29,292 bases of DNA from JAUREX01 sp044356825 (GTDB lineage Bacteria > Pseudomonadota > Alphaproteobacteria > Rhodobacterales > Rhodobacteraceae). Below the pieces are notes generated by a model. That model saw only the letters and a program-made list of their open reading frames with translations, had not been told where the DNA came from and searched no databases. A program made the translations under genes and the position numbers. Below, in pieces: positions 1 to 7,521 of this stretch (within the stretch, counting starts at the first letter, position 1; every line of letters starts with the position of its first letter). The stretch lies in the NCBI GenBank assembly GCA_044356825.1, contig JBIKVM010000011.1:1-29292 (forward strand), given 5' to 3'.

Positions 1-542
1 GCTGCCTCGACATCGACGCAAGCCGCAAGGCGGCGCGCTTCGTGCGGTTTTGCGACGCATTCGACATCCCCCTCCTGACCTTCGTCGACGTGCCGGGCTT
101 CCTGCCCGGGACGGCGCAGGAATACGTCGGAATCATCAAGCACGGCGCGAAACTCCTCTATGCCTACGGCGAAGCGACGGTGCCCAAAGTGACGGTCATC
201 ACCCGCAAGGCCTATGGCGGGGCCTATGTCGTCATGGCCTCGAAGCATCTGCGCGGAGATTTCAGCTATGCCTGGCCCACGGCCGAGATCGCCGTCATGG
301 GCGCCAAGGGGGCGGTCGAGATCCTCTATCGCTCCGAGCAGGGCGACAACGGCAAGATCGCGCAGCGCACCAAGGACTACGAGGACCGCTTCGCCAACCC
401 CTTCGTCGCGGCCGAGAAGGGTGTCATCGACGAGGTCATCATGCCGCGCGCCACGCGCCGCCGCGTCTGCCGGGCCTTCGCGTCGCTCCGCGGCAAGCAG
501 ACCGCCGCGCCGTGGAAGAAGCACGACAACATTCCGCTCTGA
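1..542 (+). CDS. pccB: Propionyl-CoA carboxylase beta subunit, 3' part
   Basis: This is the C-terminal part of the carboxyltransferase subunit of propionyl-CoA carboxylase, which moves CO2 from biotin to propionyl-CoA to make methylmalonyl-CoA. The reading frame is open from the left edge (codons start at base 3), so the true start lies outside the window. About 179 residues are visible. They include the carboxyltransferase core 'FVDVPGFLPGTAQE', the 'RKAYGGAYVVM' turn, 'AEIAVMGAKGAVEI' and the family-typical C-terminal end 'KKHDNIPL'. pccA lies about 850 bases downstream on the same strand, separated by two small genes, which supports PccB over acetyl-CoA or methylcrotonyl-CoA carboxylase beta. 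The family assignment is firm. Propionyl-CoA as main substrate follows from the PccA partner and the local order. Confidence 0.95.
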   Translation, partial: CLDIDASRKAARFVRFCDAFDIPLLTFVDVPGFLPGTAQEYVGIIKHGAKLLYAYGEATVPKVTVITRKAYGGAYVVMASKHLRGDFSYAWPTAEIAVMGAKGAVEILYRSEQGDNGKIAQRTKDYEDRFANPFVAAEKGVIDEVIMPRATRRRVCRAFASLRGKQTAAPWKKHDNIPL

Positions 543-552
543 CAGGTCGGGC

Positions 553-954
553 ATGGGCGCGATGGTGCACAGATGGGCGGGGATCTGGGTTCTGGCGGCG
601 GTGCCCGCCGGCGCAGATCCCATCGCCGTGCCTTCGGGCCAGGGCGTCACGCTGCACGAGGTCATCACCGATGCCCGGGGGGTCGACGGGCTGACCATGC
701 GCTTTCACTTTATCGCGCCGGCGCTTGGCTCCGAGGACGGGTTCGACCCCGACGCGACCCTTCTCGACATGGAGCATCTGTGCCGCAGCTACGCCCTGCC
801 GCGCCTGCGTTCGGGCACCGGGCCTGCGCCCGCGCATGTCGTGGTGGGCCTCGCCGACCGGCCGGTTCCGCTGGGCGAGATCGACCCCGAAGCGGTGCAA
901 CTCTTCGAGGCATTCCGGATCGAGGGCGAGGATTGCGTGGCGGACATCTTCTGA
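553..954 (+). CDS. Small exported protein, DUF6497-like
   Basis: This gene encodes a 133-residue protein. The N-terminus has a short hydrophobic stretch ('GIWVLAAVPAGA') ending in an AxA-like site before 'DPIAVPSG', so a cleaved signal peptide and periplasmic location are likely. The rest is a soluble domain with two cysteines (in 'HLCRSYALPRL' and 'GEDCVADIF') that could form a disulfide. Its position between pccB and pccA and its sequence recall a Rhodobacteraceae family annotated DUF6497; this is from memory and unchecked. It starts 10 bases after pccB and ends 13 bases before the next gene, so it is probably co-transcribed with the carboxylase genes. No catalytic motif is visible and no function is proposed. 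Confidence 0.7.
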   Translation: MGAMVHRWAGIWVLAAVPAGADPIAVPSGQGVTLHEVITDARGVDGLTMRFHFIAPALGSEDGFDPDATLLDMEHLCRSYALPRLRSGTGPAPAHVVVGLADRPVPLGEIDPEAVQLFEAFRIEGEDCVADIF

Positions 955-967
955 TGGGGGGCGGGGC

Positions 968-1366
968 ATGCTGAAGCATCGCGGATTTCCGGGGCGGCTT
1001 CCCGGCACGGATTTCCAGTTCGTCATCCGCCACGCCAACAAGGAAGGCGCTACCCGCATCGTGCGGCGCGAGCGGCACGCCGACCGCAAGCGGGTGGACC
1101 GGATGGCCGATCTGGGCTTCATGCAGGCGCTTTGGGATAATTTCGGGGCCGAGCCCTTCGTGCGCGGCAACCTCGATGCGGGGCGGCTGTCGTGGCTCTT
1201 CGGCCGCGAGGTGGTGCCCGCCGAGGATCCCTTCGACCCCGAGAGCTACGACGCGATGCTGAAGATCGACGTGCGGCGGGCGCGCGTCTCGTTCCCCGAG
1301 GTGTTCGAGCTTGGCGACGAGGTGCCGCACGACCCCGAGGAACCCTTCGACGACTGGCCGGTCTGA
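968..1366 (+). CDS. Conserved hypothetical protein between pccB and pccA
   Basis: This gene encodes a 132-residue protein with no signal peptide or membrane segment. It begins 'MLKHRGFPGRLPGTDFQFV'. A basic N-terminal half ('RRERHADRKRVDR') gives way to an acidic C-terminus ('EVPHDPEEPFDDWPV'). I recognise no domain. It lies in the pcc cluster, 13 bases after the preceding gene and 31 bases before the chosen pccA start, so it is probably co-transcribed. Small unnamed genes at this place are common in Rhodobacterales pcc clusters, so a linked but unknown role is plausible. The open frame, codon bias and operon spacing support it as a real gene. Confidence 0.75.
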   Translation: MLKHRGFPGRLPGTDFQFVIRHANKEGATRIVRRERHADRKRVDRMADLGFMQALWDNFGAEPFVRGNLDAGRLSWLFGREVVPAEDPFDPESYDAMLKIDVRRARVSFPEVFELGDEVPHDPEEPFDDWPV

Positions 1367-1397
1367 CCGGCGCCCCATGGACGACAGAGGACGCGAG

Positions 1398-3398
1398 ATG
1401 TTCAAGAAGATCCTGATTGCCAACCGGGGCGAGATCGCCTGCCGCGTCATCAAGACCGCGCGTCGCATGGGCATCGCGACCGTTGCGGTCCATTCCGACG
1501 CCGACCGCAACGCGCTGCATGTGCGCATGGCCGACGAGGCGGTGCGCATCGGCCCCGCCCCCTCGGCGCAATCCTACATCGCGATCGACCGCGTGCTCGA
1601 CGCCATCCGCGCGACCGGGGCCGAGGCCGTCCATCCGGGCTACGGGTTCCTGTCGGAGAACATGAAGTTCGCGGCTGCGCTCGAGGAAATGGGCGTCACC
1701 TTCATCGGCCCGCCCTCGGGCGCGATCGAGGCGATGGGCGACAAGATCACCTCGAAGAAGATCGCCTCGGGCGCGGGCGTCAGCACCGTGCCGGGCTACA
1801 TGGGCCTCATCGCCGACGAGGAGGAGGCCGTGCGGATCAGCCGCGAGATCGGCTATCCGGTGATGATCAAGGCCTCGGCCGGGGGCGGCGGCAAGGGCAT
1901 GCGCATCGCCTGGGACGAGGTGCAGGCGGCCGAGGGCTTCATCAGTTCGCGCAACGAGGCGGCGGCGAGCTTTGGCGACGATCGCATCTTCATCGAGAAG
2001 TTCGTGACCCAGCCCCGCCACATCGAGATCCAGGTCCTCGCCGACAAGCACGGCAATTGCGTCTATCTGCACGAGCGCGAATGCTCGATCCAGCGGCGCA
2101 ACCAGAAGGTCATCGAAGAGGCGCCCTCGCCCTTCCTCGATCCCGCGACGCGCAAGGCGATGGGCGAGCAGGCCTGTGCGCTCGCCCGCGCCGTCGGTTA
2201 CACCAGTGCGGGCACCGTCGAGTTCATCGTGGACGGGGCGCGCAACTTCTATTTCCTCGAGATGAACACCCGCCTGCAGGTCGAGCATCCGGTGACCGAA
2301 CTCATCACCGGGGTCGATCTGGTCGAGCAGATGATCCGCGTCGCGAACGGTGAGCCGCTGCCCTTCGCGCAGGAGGATCTGCGCATCAACGGCTGGGCGA
2401 TGGAAAGCCGCCTCTATGCCGAGGATCCCTATCGGGGCTTCCTGCCCTCGACCGGGCGGCTCACGCGCTATCGCCCGCCGGCCGAGACGCGGAGCGACAC
2501 CCACGCGGTCCGCAACGATACCGGCGTCTACGAGGGCGGCGAGATCAGCGTCCACTACGACCCGATGATCGCCAAGCTCTGCACCTGGGCGCCCGACCGG
2601 GCAGGCGCGATCGAGACGATGCGGGGTGCCCTCGATGCCTTCGAGGTCGAGGGGATCGGCCACAACCTGCCGTTCCTCTCGGCGGTGATGGACCATCCGC
2701 GCTTCGTGTCGGGCGCGATCACCACCGCCTTCATCGCCGAGGAATACCCCGAGGGCTTCACGGGCGCGGTGCTGCCCGAGGCGGTCCTGCGCCGGGTGGC
2801 GGCGGCGGCCGTCGCGATGCACCGCGTGGCCGAGATCCGCCGCGCGCGCATCTCGGGCCGGATGGACAACCACGAACGCAAGGTGGGCGCCGACTGGGTG
2901 GTGAGCCTTCAGGGCACGCACCTGCGCGCCCGCGTCGAGGCCGACCGACGCGGCGCCACCGTCAGCTTCGAGGATGGCGCGAGCCACCGGGTCGAATCCG
3001 ACTGGCAGCCGGGCACGCCGCTTGCGCGGCTTCAGGTCGATGGCGCGGCGCTGGTGATCAAGACGGGCAAGATCCCCTCGGGCTTCCGGATGCGGCTGAG
3101 GGGGGCCGATCTCAGGGTGCATGTGCGCACGCCCCGCGCGGCCGAACTGGCCGCGCTGATGCCCGAACGCGCGCCCCCCGACACCTCGCGGCTGCTTTTG
3201 TGCCCCATGCCGGGGCAGGTCGTGCGCATCTCGGTCGAGGAAGGCCAGGAGGTGCAGGAGGGGCAGGCGCTCGCCACCGTCGAGGCGATGAAGATGGAGA
3301 ACATCCTGCGCGCCGAGCGCAAGGGCACCGTCCTCAAGATCAACGCCCGCCCCGGCGACACGCTGCGCGTGGACGAGGTCATCCTCGAGTTCGAATGA
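1398..3398 (+). CDS. pccA: Propionyl-CoA carboxylase alpha subunit (biotin carboxylase and carrier)
   Basis: This 666-residue protein carries the ATP-dependent biotin carboxylase and the biotinylated carrier of propionyl-CoA carboxylase. The N-terminal biotin carboxylase domain covers roughly residues 1-447, with 'ILIANRGEIACRVI', the ATP-grasp glycine loop 'KASAGGGGKGMRIA' and the active-site stretch 'FLEMNTRLQVEHPVTE'. A BT-type linker that binds the beta subunit follows. The C-terminal biotinyl domain carries 'EAMKMEN', with the biotin-accepting lysine near residue 632. The length fits the family. I chose the ATG at 1398 because it matches the conserved N-terminus 'MFKKILIANRG'; an in-frame ATG at 1377 is possible but adds residues unlike the family. 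It works with pccB in propionate, odd-chain fatty acid and branched amino acid breakdown. Confidence 0.96.
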   Translation: MFKKILIANRGEIACRVIKTARRMGIATVAVHSDADRNALHVRMADEAVRIGPAPSAQSYIAIDRVLDAIRATGAEAVHPGYGFLSENMKFAAALEEMGVTFIGPPSGAIEAMGDKITSKKIASGAGVSTVPGYMGLIADEEEAVRISREIGYPVMIKASAGGGGKGMRIAWDEVQAAEGFISSRNEAAASFGDDRIFIEKFVTQPRHIEIQVLADKHGNCVYLHERECSIQRRNQKVIEEAPSPFLDPATRKAMGEQACALARAVGYTSAGTVEFIVDGARNFYFLEMNTRLQVEHPVTELITGVDLVEQMIRVANGEPLPFAQEDLRINGWAMESRLYAEDPYRGFLPSTGRLTRYRPPAETRSDTHAVRNDTGVYEGGEISVHYDPMIAKLCTWAPDRAGAIETMRGALDAFEVEGIGHNLPFLSAVMDHPRFVSGAITTAFIAEEYPEGFTGAVLPEAVLRRVAAAAVAMHRVAEIRRARISGRMDNHERKVGADWVVSLQGTHLRARVEADRRGATVSFEDGASHRVESDWQPGTPLARLQVDGAALVIKTGKIPSGFRMRLRGADLRVHVRTPRAAELAALMPERAPPDTSRLLLCPMPGQVVRISVEEGQEVQEGQALATVEAMKMENILRAERKGTVLKINARPGDTLRVDEVILEFE

Positions 3399-3552
3399 CG
3401 CACGCGACCCTCGGTCGGCCCCGCCCCGCTGACGGCGGTCGCTGGCGCCTGCGCCGGGGTGCGGCCCGGCTATGCAGGTTCTTCAACTTAGGATAGAAAT
3501 TCAGTCGAATCGATTCGATCGCCAATGCTGCTTTTCCTTTTCTGGGCATCCC
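3399..3552 (+). promoter_or_regulatory. Leader of the unknown ten-gene operon, with 14-bp palindrome
   Basis: This 154-base gap separates pccA from the novel operon. The first half is GC-rich with short self-complementary stretches but no T-tract, so no clear pccA terminator is seen. The second half (about 3472-3552) is markedly more AT-rich than its surroundings. It contains the perfect palindrome TCGAATCGATTCGA at 3505-3518, a candidate operator. A weak promoter-like pair, TTCAAC at 3482 and TCGAAT at 3505 with a 17-base spacer, overlaps the palindrome. That is suggestive only. Confidence 0.4.
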
Positions 3553-4584
3553 ATGTCCGCGGATTTGAGAGACGTCGCGATCCTCAGTGTCGGCAAGGCC
3601 GGACCGCAGGCTGCGGCCCGTCTCGCCGAGGCGATCGCGGTGCCGATCGAGGCGATTGTCGAGGCGCTCTATCGGGCGCCGACGCGAATCGCGGCCGGGC
3701 TGTCGCCGGCGGCAGCGCAGCATCTGGCGCGCAGCCTGTCGGAGATCGGGATCGAAACGTCGGTTCTGCCCCCGGATGCCCCGCTGCCACGCCCGCCCCT
3801 GATCGACATCGCGGCCGAGATCGTGGATCCGGCCCGGGCCGATGCCGCGGCCGAGGCGCTCGGCGCCTTTCTCGGGGTGGCGCCCCCCGCGGCACTTGAA
3901 TTGATGCTGACGCCGCCGGGGCTGATCCTCGGCGGCGTCACGCCGGCCACGCTCGGCGCGCTCTCCGCAAGCCTCCCCGAGGGCGCGGTGCGCCTGACCT
4001 CGGCCCAGCCCGACGCCTCGCGCTTCGCGCTCTTCGCGGGCCCCCTCGTGCCCGCGCAGCGCGCCGCGATCGCCGCAGCCCTGCCGGCCGAGGCTGGCTT
4101 CGCGCCGGACGGGTCGGTCACGGCCTTCGGCCTCAGCCGCGCGGAGGCCGAGGTCATCTGGCGCAGGCTGGGCGCGCACCAGACGATCCGCCTCGTGAAC
4201 GAGGCCTTCCTGCGCTGCGACATCGTCCTCGATGCCGCCCCGCCCGATGCCGCGGCGGCGCTCGAGTCGCTCGCGGGCGTGCCCGGCGATGTCTTCGACG
4301 ATCTGCGCGCGGCCCTGCCCCTGACGGTCGAGGAGGGGATCGCCCTTGCCGAGGCGCCCGCGCGGCTTGCGGCCTATGCGCAGGCGGGGCTGACGGCGCG
4401 CGCCGAACTGGCAAGCTTCGCGATGGAGGCGCTCGACATCCTCGCGGCGCCCGAGGGGGCGCTGGCGCTGGCGGGTCTGCCCGATGCGCGCGCGCCGCTC
4501 CGCACCGCGCCCATGCCGCGCCCACGGGCGCGGCTGCTTCGGGCACGGCTCGAGGCGGCGGGCGCCGAGGTCATCGCGGCATGA
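3553..4584 (+). CDS. Unknown protein with tandem L7/L12 C-terminal-like repeats
   Basis: This gene encodes a 343-residue, Ala- and Leu-rich soluble protein, first in the ten-gene operon. I see about five degenerate repeats of 50-79 residues, near residues 1-76, 77-155, 156-219, 220-293 and 294-343. Each follows the beta-alpha-alpha-beta-alpha-beta order of the ribosomal L7/L12 C-terminal domain. Examples are 'DVAILSVGK' then 'IAAGLSPAAAQHLARSLSE', and the last repeat ending 'RLLRARLEAAGAEVIAA', close to the usual L7/L12 ending. This is pattern recognition, not a database match. The ATG at 3553 gives a sensible N-terminus, although no strong Shine-Dalgarno site precedes it; a start at 3472 would add an implausible Cys-rich extension. 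The stop overlaps the next start (ATGA). Function unknown; a scaffold or adaptor is a guess. Confidence 0.8.
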   Translation: MSADLRDVAILSVGKAGPQAAARLAEAIAVPIEAIVEALYRAPTRIAAGLSPAAAQHLARSLSEIGIETSVLPPDAPLPRPPLIDIAAEIVDPARADAAAEALGAFLGVAPPAALELMLTPPGLILGGVTPATLGALSASLPEGAVRLTSAQPDASRFALFAGPLVPAQRAAIAAALPAEAGFAPDGSVTAFGLSRAEAEVIWRRLGAHQTIRLVNEAFLRCDIVLDAAPPDAAAALESLAGVPGDVFDDLRAALPLTVEEGIALAEAPARLAAYAQAGLTARAELASFAMEALDILAAPEGALALAGLPDARAPLRTAPMPRPRARLLRARLEAAGAEVIAA

Positions 4585-5189
4585 CCGCGCCCCGGCACCC
4601 GTCCGAGGGGACCGGTGCCGGGGCGCTGCATTTCGGCATCGCCGAACAGGGCAAGGTGCTGGCCCTTGCCGGACGCCACCGCGAGGCGCTCGGGCACTAT
4701 CGCGCGGCGCTGCACCTCGCCGCGCGCGCCGGCGCGCCGCAGGTGGTGGCGCGCCACTATTTCCACTGCGCAATCGAAAGCCTCGAGCATCTGGGCGCAT
4801 GGGCCGAGGTTGCCGATCTCTGCACCCGCGCGATCGAGGCGGCGCCGCCCGCGGAGCGATCCGAGTTCCACAGGCGAGACCGCGCCTGGCTGCTGGAGCG
4901 GCGCGGGCTTGCCCGGCTCTCGGCGGCACAGACCGGGGCCGCAGAGACCGGGGCGGCAGAGACCGGGGCGGCCGAGGCGGACCTGCGCGCGGCGCTCGAA
5001 CTTGCGGGCCCCTCGGGCGCGCCCCTCTCGGCCGAGGTCGTCGGCTGGCTGCGCAGCCGCTACACGATCGCGCCCGCGCGCCTTGCAGAAGCCCGCCGCC
5101 GGCATGGCGCCCAGATCGTGCGGCGCGACAGCGTCGATCCGTCCCGCGCCATCCCCCTCCCGACATCCCCGCCCGGAGACCCGACATGA
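4581..5189 (+). CDS. TPR-like helical repeat protein
   Basis: This gene encodes a 202-residue protein built mainly of helix-turn-helix repeats of the tetratricopeptide type. The clearest unit is near residues 16-49 ('GIAEQGKVLALAGRHREALG' followed by 'HYRAALHLAARAG'). A second lies near 54-90 with 'CAIESLEHLGAWAEVADLCT', and a third near 105-140. It has no signal peptide or membrane segment. The third repeat contains a five-residue tandem expansion (AQTGA-AETGA-AETGA) encoded by three 15-base units. The C-terminal tail is Arg- and Pro-rich. The start overlaps the preceding stop by 4 bases and its own stop overlaps the next start in the same way, so translation is probably coupled. TPR proteins usually mediate protein contacts; here a chaperone or assembly role for the module-bearing neighbours is inference. 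Confidence 0.8.
   Translation: MTAPRHPSEGTGAGALHFGIAEQGKVLALAGRHREALGHYRAALHLAARAGAPQVVARHYFHCAIESLEHLGAWAEVADLCTRAIEAAPPAERSEFHRRDRAWLLERRGLARLSAAQTGAAETGAAETGAAEADLRAALELAGPSGAPLSAEVVGWLRSRYTIAPARLAEARRRHGAQIVRRDSVDPSRAIPLPTSPPGDPT
4926..4970 (+). repeat. Three 15-bp tandem units within the TPR-like gene
   Basis: Three adjacent 15-base units begin at 4926, 4941 and 4956. The second and third are identical and the first differs at two bases. They encode AQTGA, AETGA and AETGA, so unit gain or loss would keep the frame and lengthen or shorten a helix-turn region. Confidence 0.9.
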
Positions 5190-7033
5190 GCGATCTGCGA
5201 GAGAAGACCCCCGGAGAAATCCTGACCGACGCGAGCGTTGCGGAATTCATCAGCGCGATGGGCCTCTCGATCGCGCAGGCGCAGACCGAGCTTGACCGAA
5301 ACTCGATCGCGCAGGTCGGCGAATACCTGAAGCCACAGAAGGGGCTCGAGGGCAAGTCGCTGCTCCAGCTCGGCCTGTCGCCGCCCTTCTATCACTATCA
5401 GCACGCCGATCTGAACGTCTCGCTGCAACTGACCATGAAGGTCGGCGAGACGCAGGCCTTCGGGATCGGGGGCAGCGTGAAGTTCGGGCTCGACAGCGGG
5501 GGGAAGGGCGCCGCATCGGGCGCGGCGCGGATGGCCGAGGTGACGCTCGCGTCCCTGCCTGCCAGCGTGACGGTCGACGGCAAGCAGACCGAGGCCTCCG
5601 CGGGCGCGAACGCGGGCCTCGATTCCGCGGCCGAAACCCTTGCCGATGCGTTGCGCAAGCCCGCCGGGCCGTTCGACCGCGTCTTCATCGGCGGGGCACG
5701 GCGCACGGTGAAGGCGGCGCTCGACCCCGCGACGGCAACAAATCCGATCATCACCGGCGGGGACGCGGCGGGCACCGCGGCCGCGATCGCCTTTCTGCCC
5801 ACGACCGAGTCGAGCGTCGCCCTCCTCCGCATCAGTGAGACCCCCACGGCCGGGCAGTCCGAGACCTTCACCCTTGCCCCGAACAAGTCGGCGACCGTCC
5901 AGTCCGCCGCCGATGCCGATGCCTATGCCGCCGCTGTCGTCAGCGCCATCAGCGGCATCACGGGCTTCAGGGCGCGCCTCGTGCGCAACGCGGGCGGGTC
6001 GGACCCGAACGCCCCGGCGGCGCCGGGTGTCATCGGCATCGCGCTCTTCGATACGGACGACGATCGGCTGAAACCCGCCGCGATCGCGGAACTTCAGGGC
6101 GTCGCGAACACCTTGCGCGGCAAGCAGAGCAAGGTCAGGATCGACGGCTATGCCGACACGCGCGGCACGGTCGCCTACAATCAGGATCTGGGCGAGCGTC
6201 GCGCAACGCGGGTGCAGGAGTTTCTGGTCAGGGCCGGGATCGAGGCAAGCCGGCTGACCGTCCGGGCTCCGGCACCCGGCGAGACCCGCTGGGGCGCCAC
6301 GACCGGCAATCCCGACAATCCGCAGTTCCGGCGCGTCGAGGTCGTCCTCGAAGGCGAGACCGCCCGCTTCATCGTGGTCGAGAGCACCGGCGCCACCCAG
6401 CTTGACGACAAGCCCACACCGGACCTGACGGGCGGGGGGGCCGGAAACGGCTTCGTCTCGGTCTCGAAACGCGCGGCCAACCCGGTCGCGTCGGGAACCA
6501 AGATCAAGCTCGGCGACCCTGCCACCGATGTTGCGCTGAGCGGCGCGGCCGTGACAACAGGCGGCGCAACGCTCGCGGCCGACAGCCCCGAGGCCTTCGC
6601 CCAGAACCTGACCGCCGCGATCAACGCCCAGAGCACGGCCCACAAGGTGCGCGCCGTCCGCCGCGGCGCGATCGTCTATCTGGCGCATGCCGAGGACGCG
6701 GTCGTGCTCGACCTGCTCACGACGAAGTCGGGCGCGATCGCCCTTGCGGCGGCCGGCGGGGCGCGCATCACCAAGCCGCTTGACGCCGTCGCGTCGGGCG
6801 GATCGGGGGCGGACCAACCCGACGCCGCGGCGGGCGGGGGCACCAAGGTCTCGGTCGCCGTCGGGATGTCGGTCGACTACCGCACGAGCCGGATGTTCGA
6901 GACCTCGGTCAACGGCAACAGCGCGATCAGCGCGCGGCTCGTGGCGGTGCCCGCCCCGGTCGAGTTCCTCGAGGAAATCCGCTCCTACCTGCCAAAGCCC
7001 GGCCCCCTGCCATCCCCCGGCCCGGCTGACTAG
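5186..7033 (+). CDS. Module protein 1 with an inserted OmpA-like domain
   Basis: This 615-residue protein is the largest in the unknown operon. Residues 11-45 hold the shared helix ('LSIAQAQTELDRNS') and 59-85 the shared block 'LLQLGLSPPFYHY'. The third block ('FETSVNGNSAISARLVAVPAP') appears only near residues 557-604. In between lies an insertion of about 450 residues. It contains an OmpA-type peptidoglycan-binding domain near 282-390, with 'FDTDDDRLKP', 'DGYADTRG' (Asp324), 'LGERRATRVQEF' (Arg338/339) and 'FRRVEVVL'. This domain is flanked by two alike segments with 'AYAAAVVSAISGI' and 'AFAQNLTAAINAQS', resembling small beta domains found in phage tail and surface proteins. No signal peptide is seen. 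The ATG overlaps the preceding stop by 4 bases. It may anchor the assembly to peptidoglycan; this is inference. Confidence 0.85.
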   Translation: MSDLREKTPGEILTDASVAEFISAMGLSIAQAQTELDRNSIAQVGEYLKPQKGLEGKSLLQLGLSPPFYHYQHADLNVSLQLTMKVGETQAFGIGGSVKFGLDSGGKGAASGAARMAEVTLASLPASVTVDGKQTEASAGANAGLDSAAETLADALRKPAGPFDRVFIGGARRTVKAALDPATATNPIITGGDAAGTAAAIAFLPTTESSVALLRISETPTAGQSETFTLAPNKSATVQSAADADAYAAAVVSAISGITGFRARLVRNAGGSDPNAPAAPGVIGIALFDTDDDRLKPAAIAELQGVANTLRGKQSKVRIDGYADTRGTVAYNQDLGERRATRVQEFLVRAGIEASRLTVRAPAPGETRWGATTGNPDNPQFRRVEVVLEGETARFIVVESTGATQLDDKPTPDLTGGGAGNGFVSVSKRAANPVASGTKIKLGDPATDVALSGAAVTTGGATLAADSPEAFAQNLTAAINAQSTAHKVRAVRRGAIVYLAHAEDAVVLDLLTTKSGAIALAAAGGARITKPLDAVASGGSGADQPDAAAGGGTKVSVAVGMSVDYRTSRMFETSVNGNSAISARLVAVPAPVEFLEEIRSYLPKPGPLPSPGPAD

Positions 7034-7035
7034 CC

Positions 7036-7500
7036 ATGACAACGATCCCCGCCGTCACGCGCGAGCTTCTCTCGGCACCGCTGCCCGAAATCATCGAGCG
7101 GCTCGGCACCTCGATCGCCGATGCGCAGCGGGCGCTCGATCAGAATTCGATCCGCGAGGCCGCCGTGATGGCGACCGAGAAGGTCGAGGTCGGCGGCACG
7201 CAATACAGCCTCATGGCGCTCGGCTTCACCCCGACCTTCTACAGCTTCACCGAGGCCACCGTTGAGGCAAAGCTCAGCTTCTCGATGAGCGAGTCGACCG
7301 AGTTCGGGGTCAGCGCCGGCCTGAACGTGGGGGTGATGGCCAAGGTCGTGATGGTCGCGGCCTCGGTCAGCGTCTCCTACGCCCGCAAGTTTTCGGTCAG
7401 CGCCGAGGGGATGAGCTCTATCGCCGCCCGCCTCGTCTCGCTGCCGCCGCCCCAACCGCTTGAAACCGTGCTGCGCCGCCTCGCTGCGGCCGCAGACTGA
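7036..7500 (+). CDS. Module protein 2, minimal form
   Basis: This 154-residue protein is almost only the shared module, so it is the best reference for the family. It has the helix 'LGTSIADAQRALDQNS' (about residues 20-37), the block 'LMALGFTPTFYSFTEA' (about 58-73), a run of alternating polar and hydrophobic residues that reads as amphipathic beta strands ('VEAKLSFSMSESTEFGVSAG'), and the tail 'KFSVSAEGMSSIAARLVSLP' ending in a Pro-rich stretch and a short helix. The middle also has a small-residue, valine-rich segment ('VMAKVVMVAASVSV'). It starts 2 bases after the preceding TAG with no clear ribosome-binding site, which suggests reinitiation. No signal peptide. I do not recognise a characterised family; the order of elements faintly recalls DUF2589 proteins as I remember them. 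Confidence 0.85.
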   Translation: MTTIPAVTRELLSAPLPEIIERLGTSIADAQRALDQNSIREAAVMATEKVEVGGTQYSLMALGFTPTFYSFTEATVEAKLSFSMSESTEFGVSAGLNVGVMAKVVMVAASVSVSYARKFSVSAEGMSSIAARLVSLPPPQPLETVLRRLAAAAD

Positions 7501-7521
7501 ACCCTGCACAGGAGGAACCCC

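Noticed and set aside
1119..3122. A 667-codon open frame on the - strand across pccA
   Set aside because: It is an antisense shadow of pccA with biased composition and no family resemblance.
3399..3471. Terminator after pccA
   Set aside because: Short GC inverted repeats such as GGCGC-CT-GCGCC occur, but the loop is too small and no T-tract follows.
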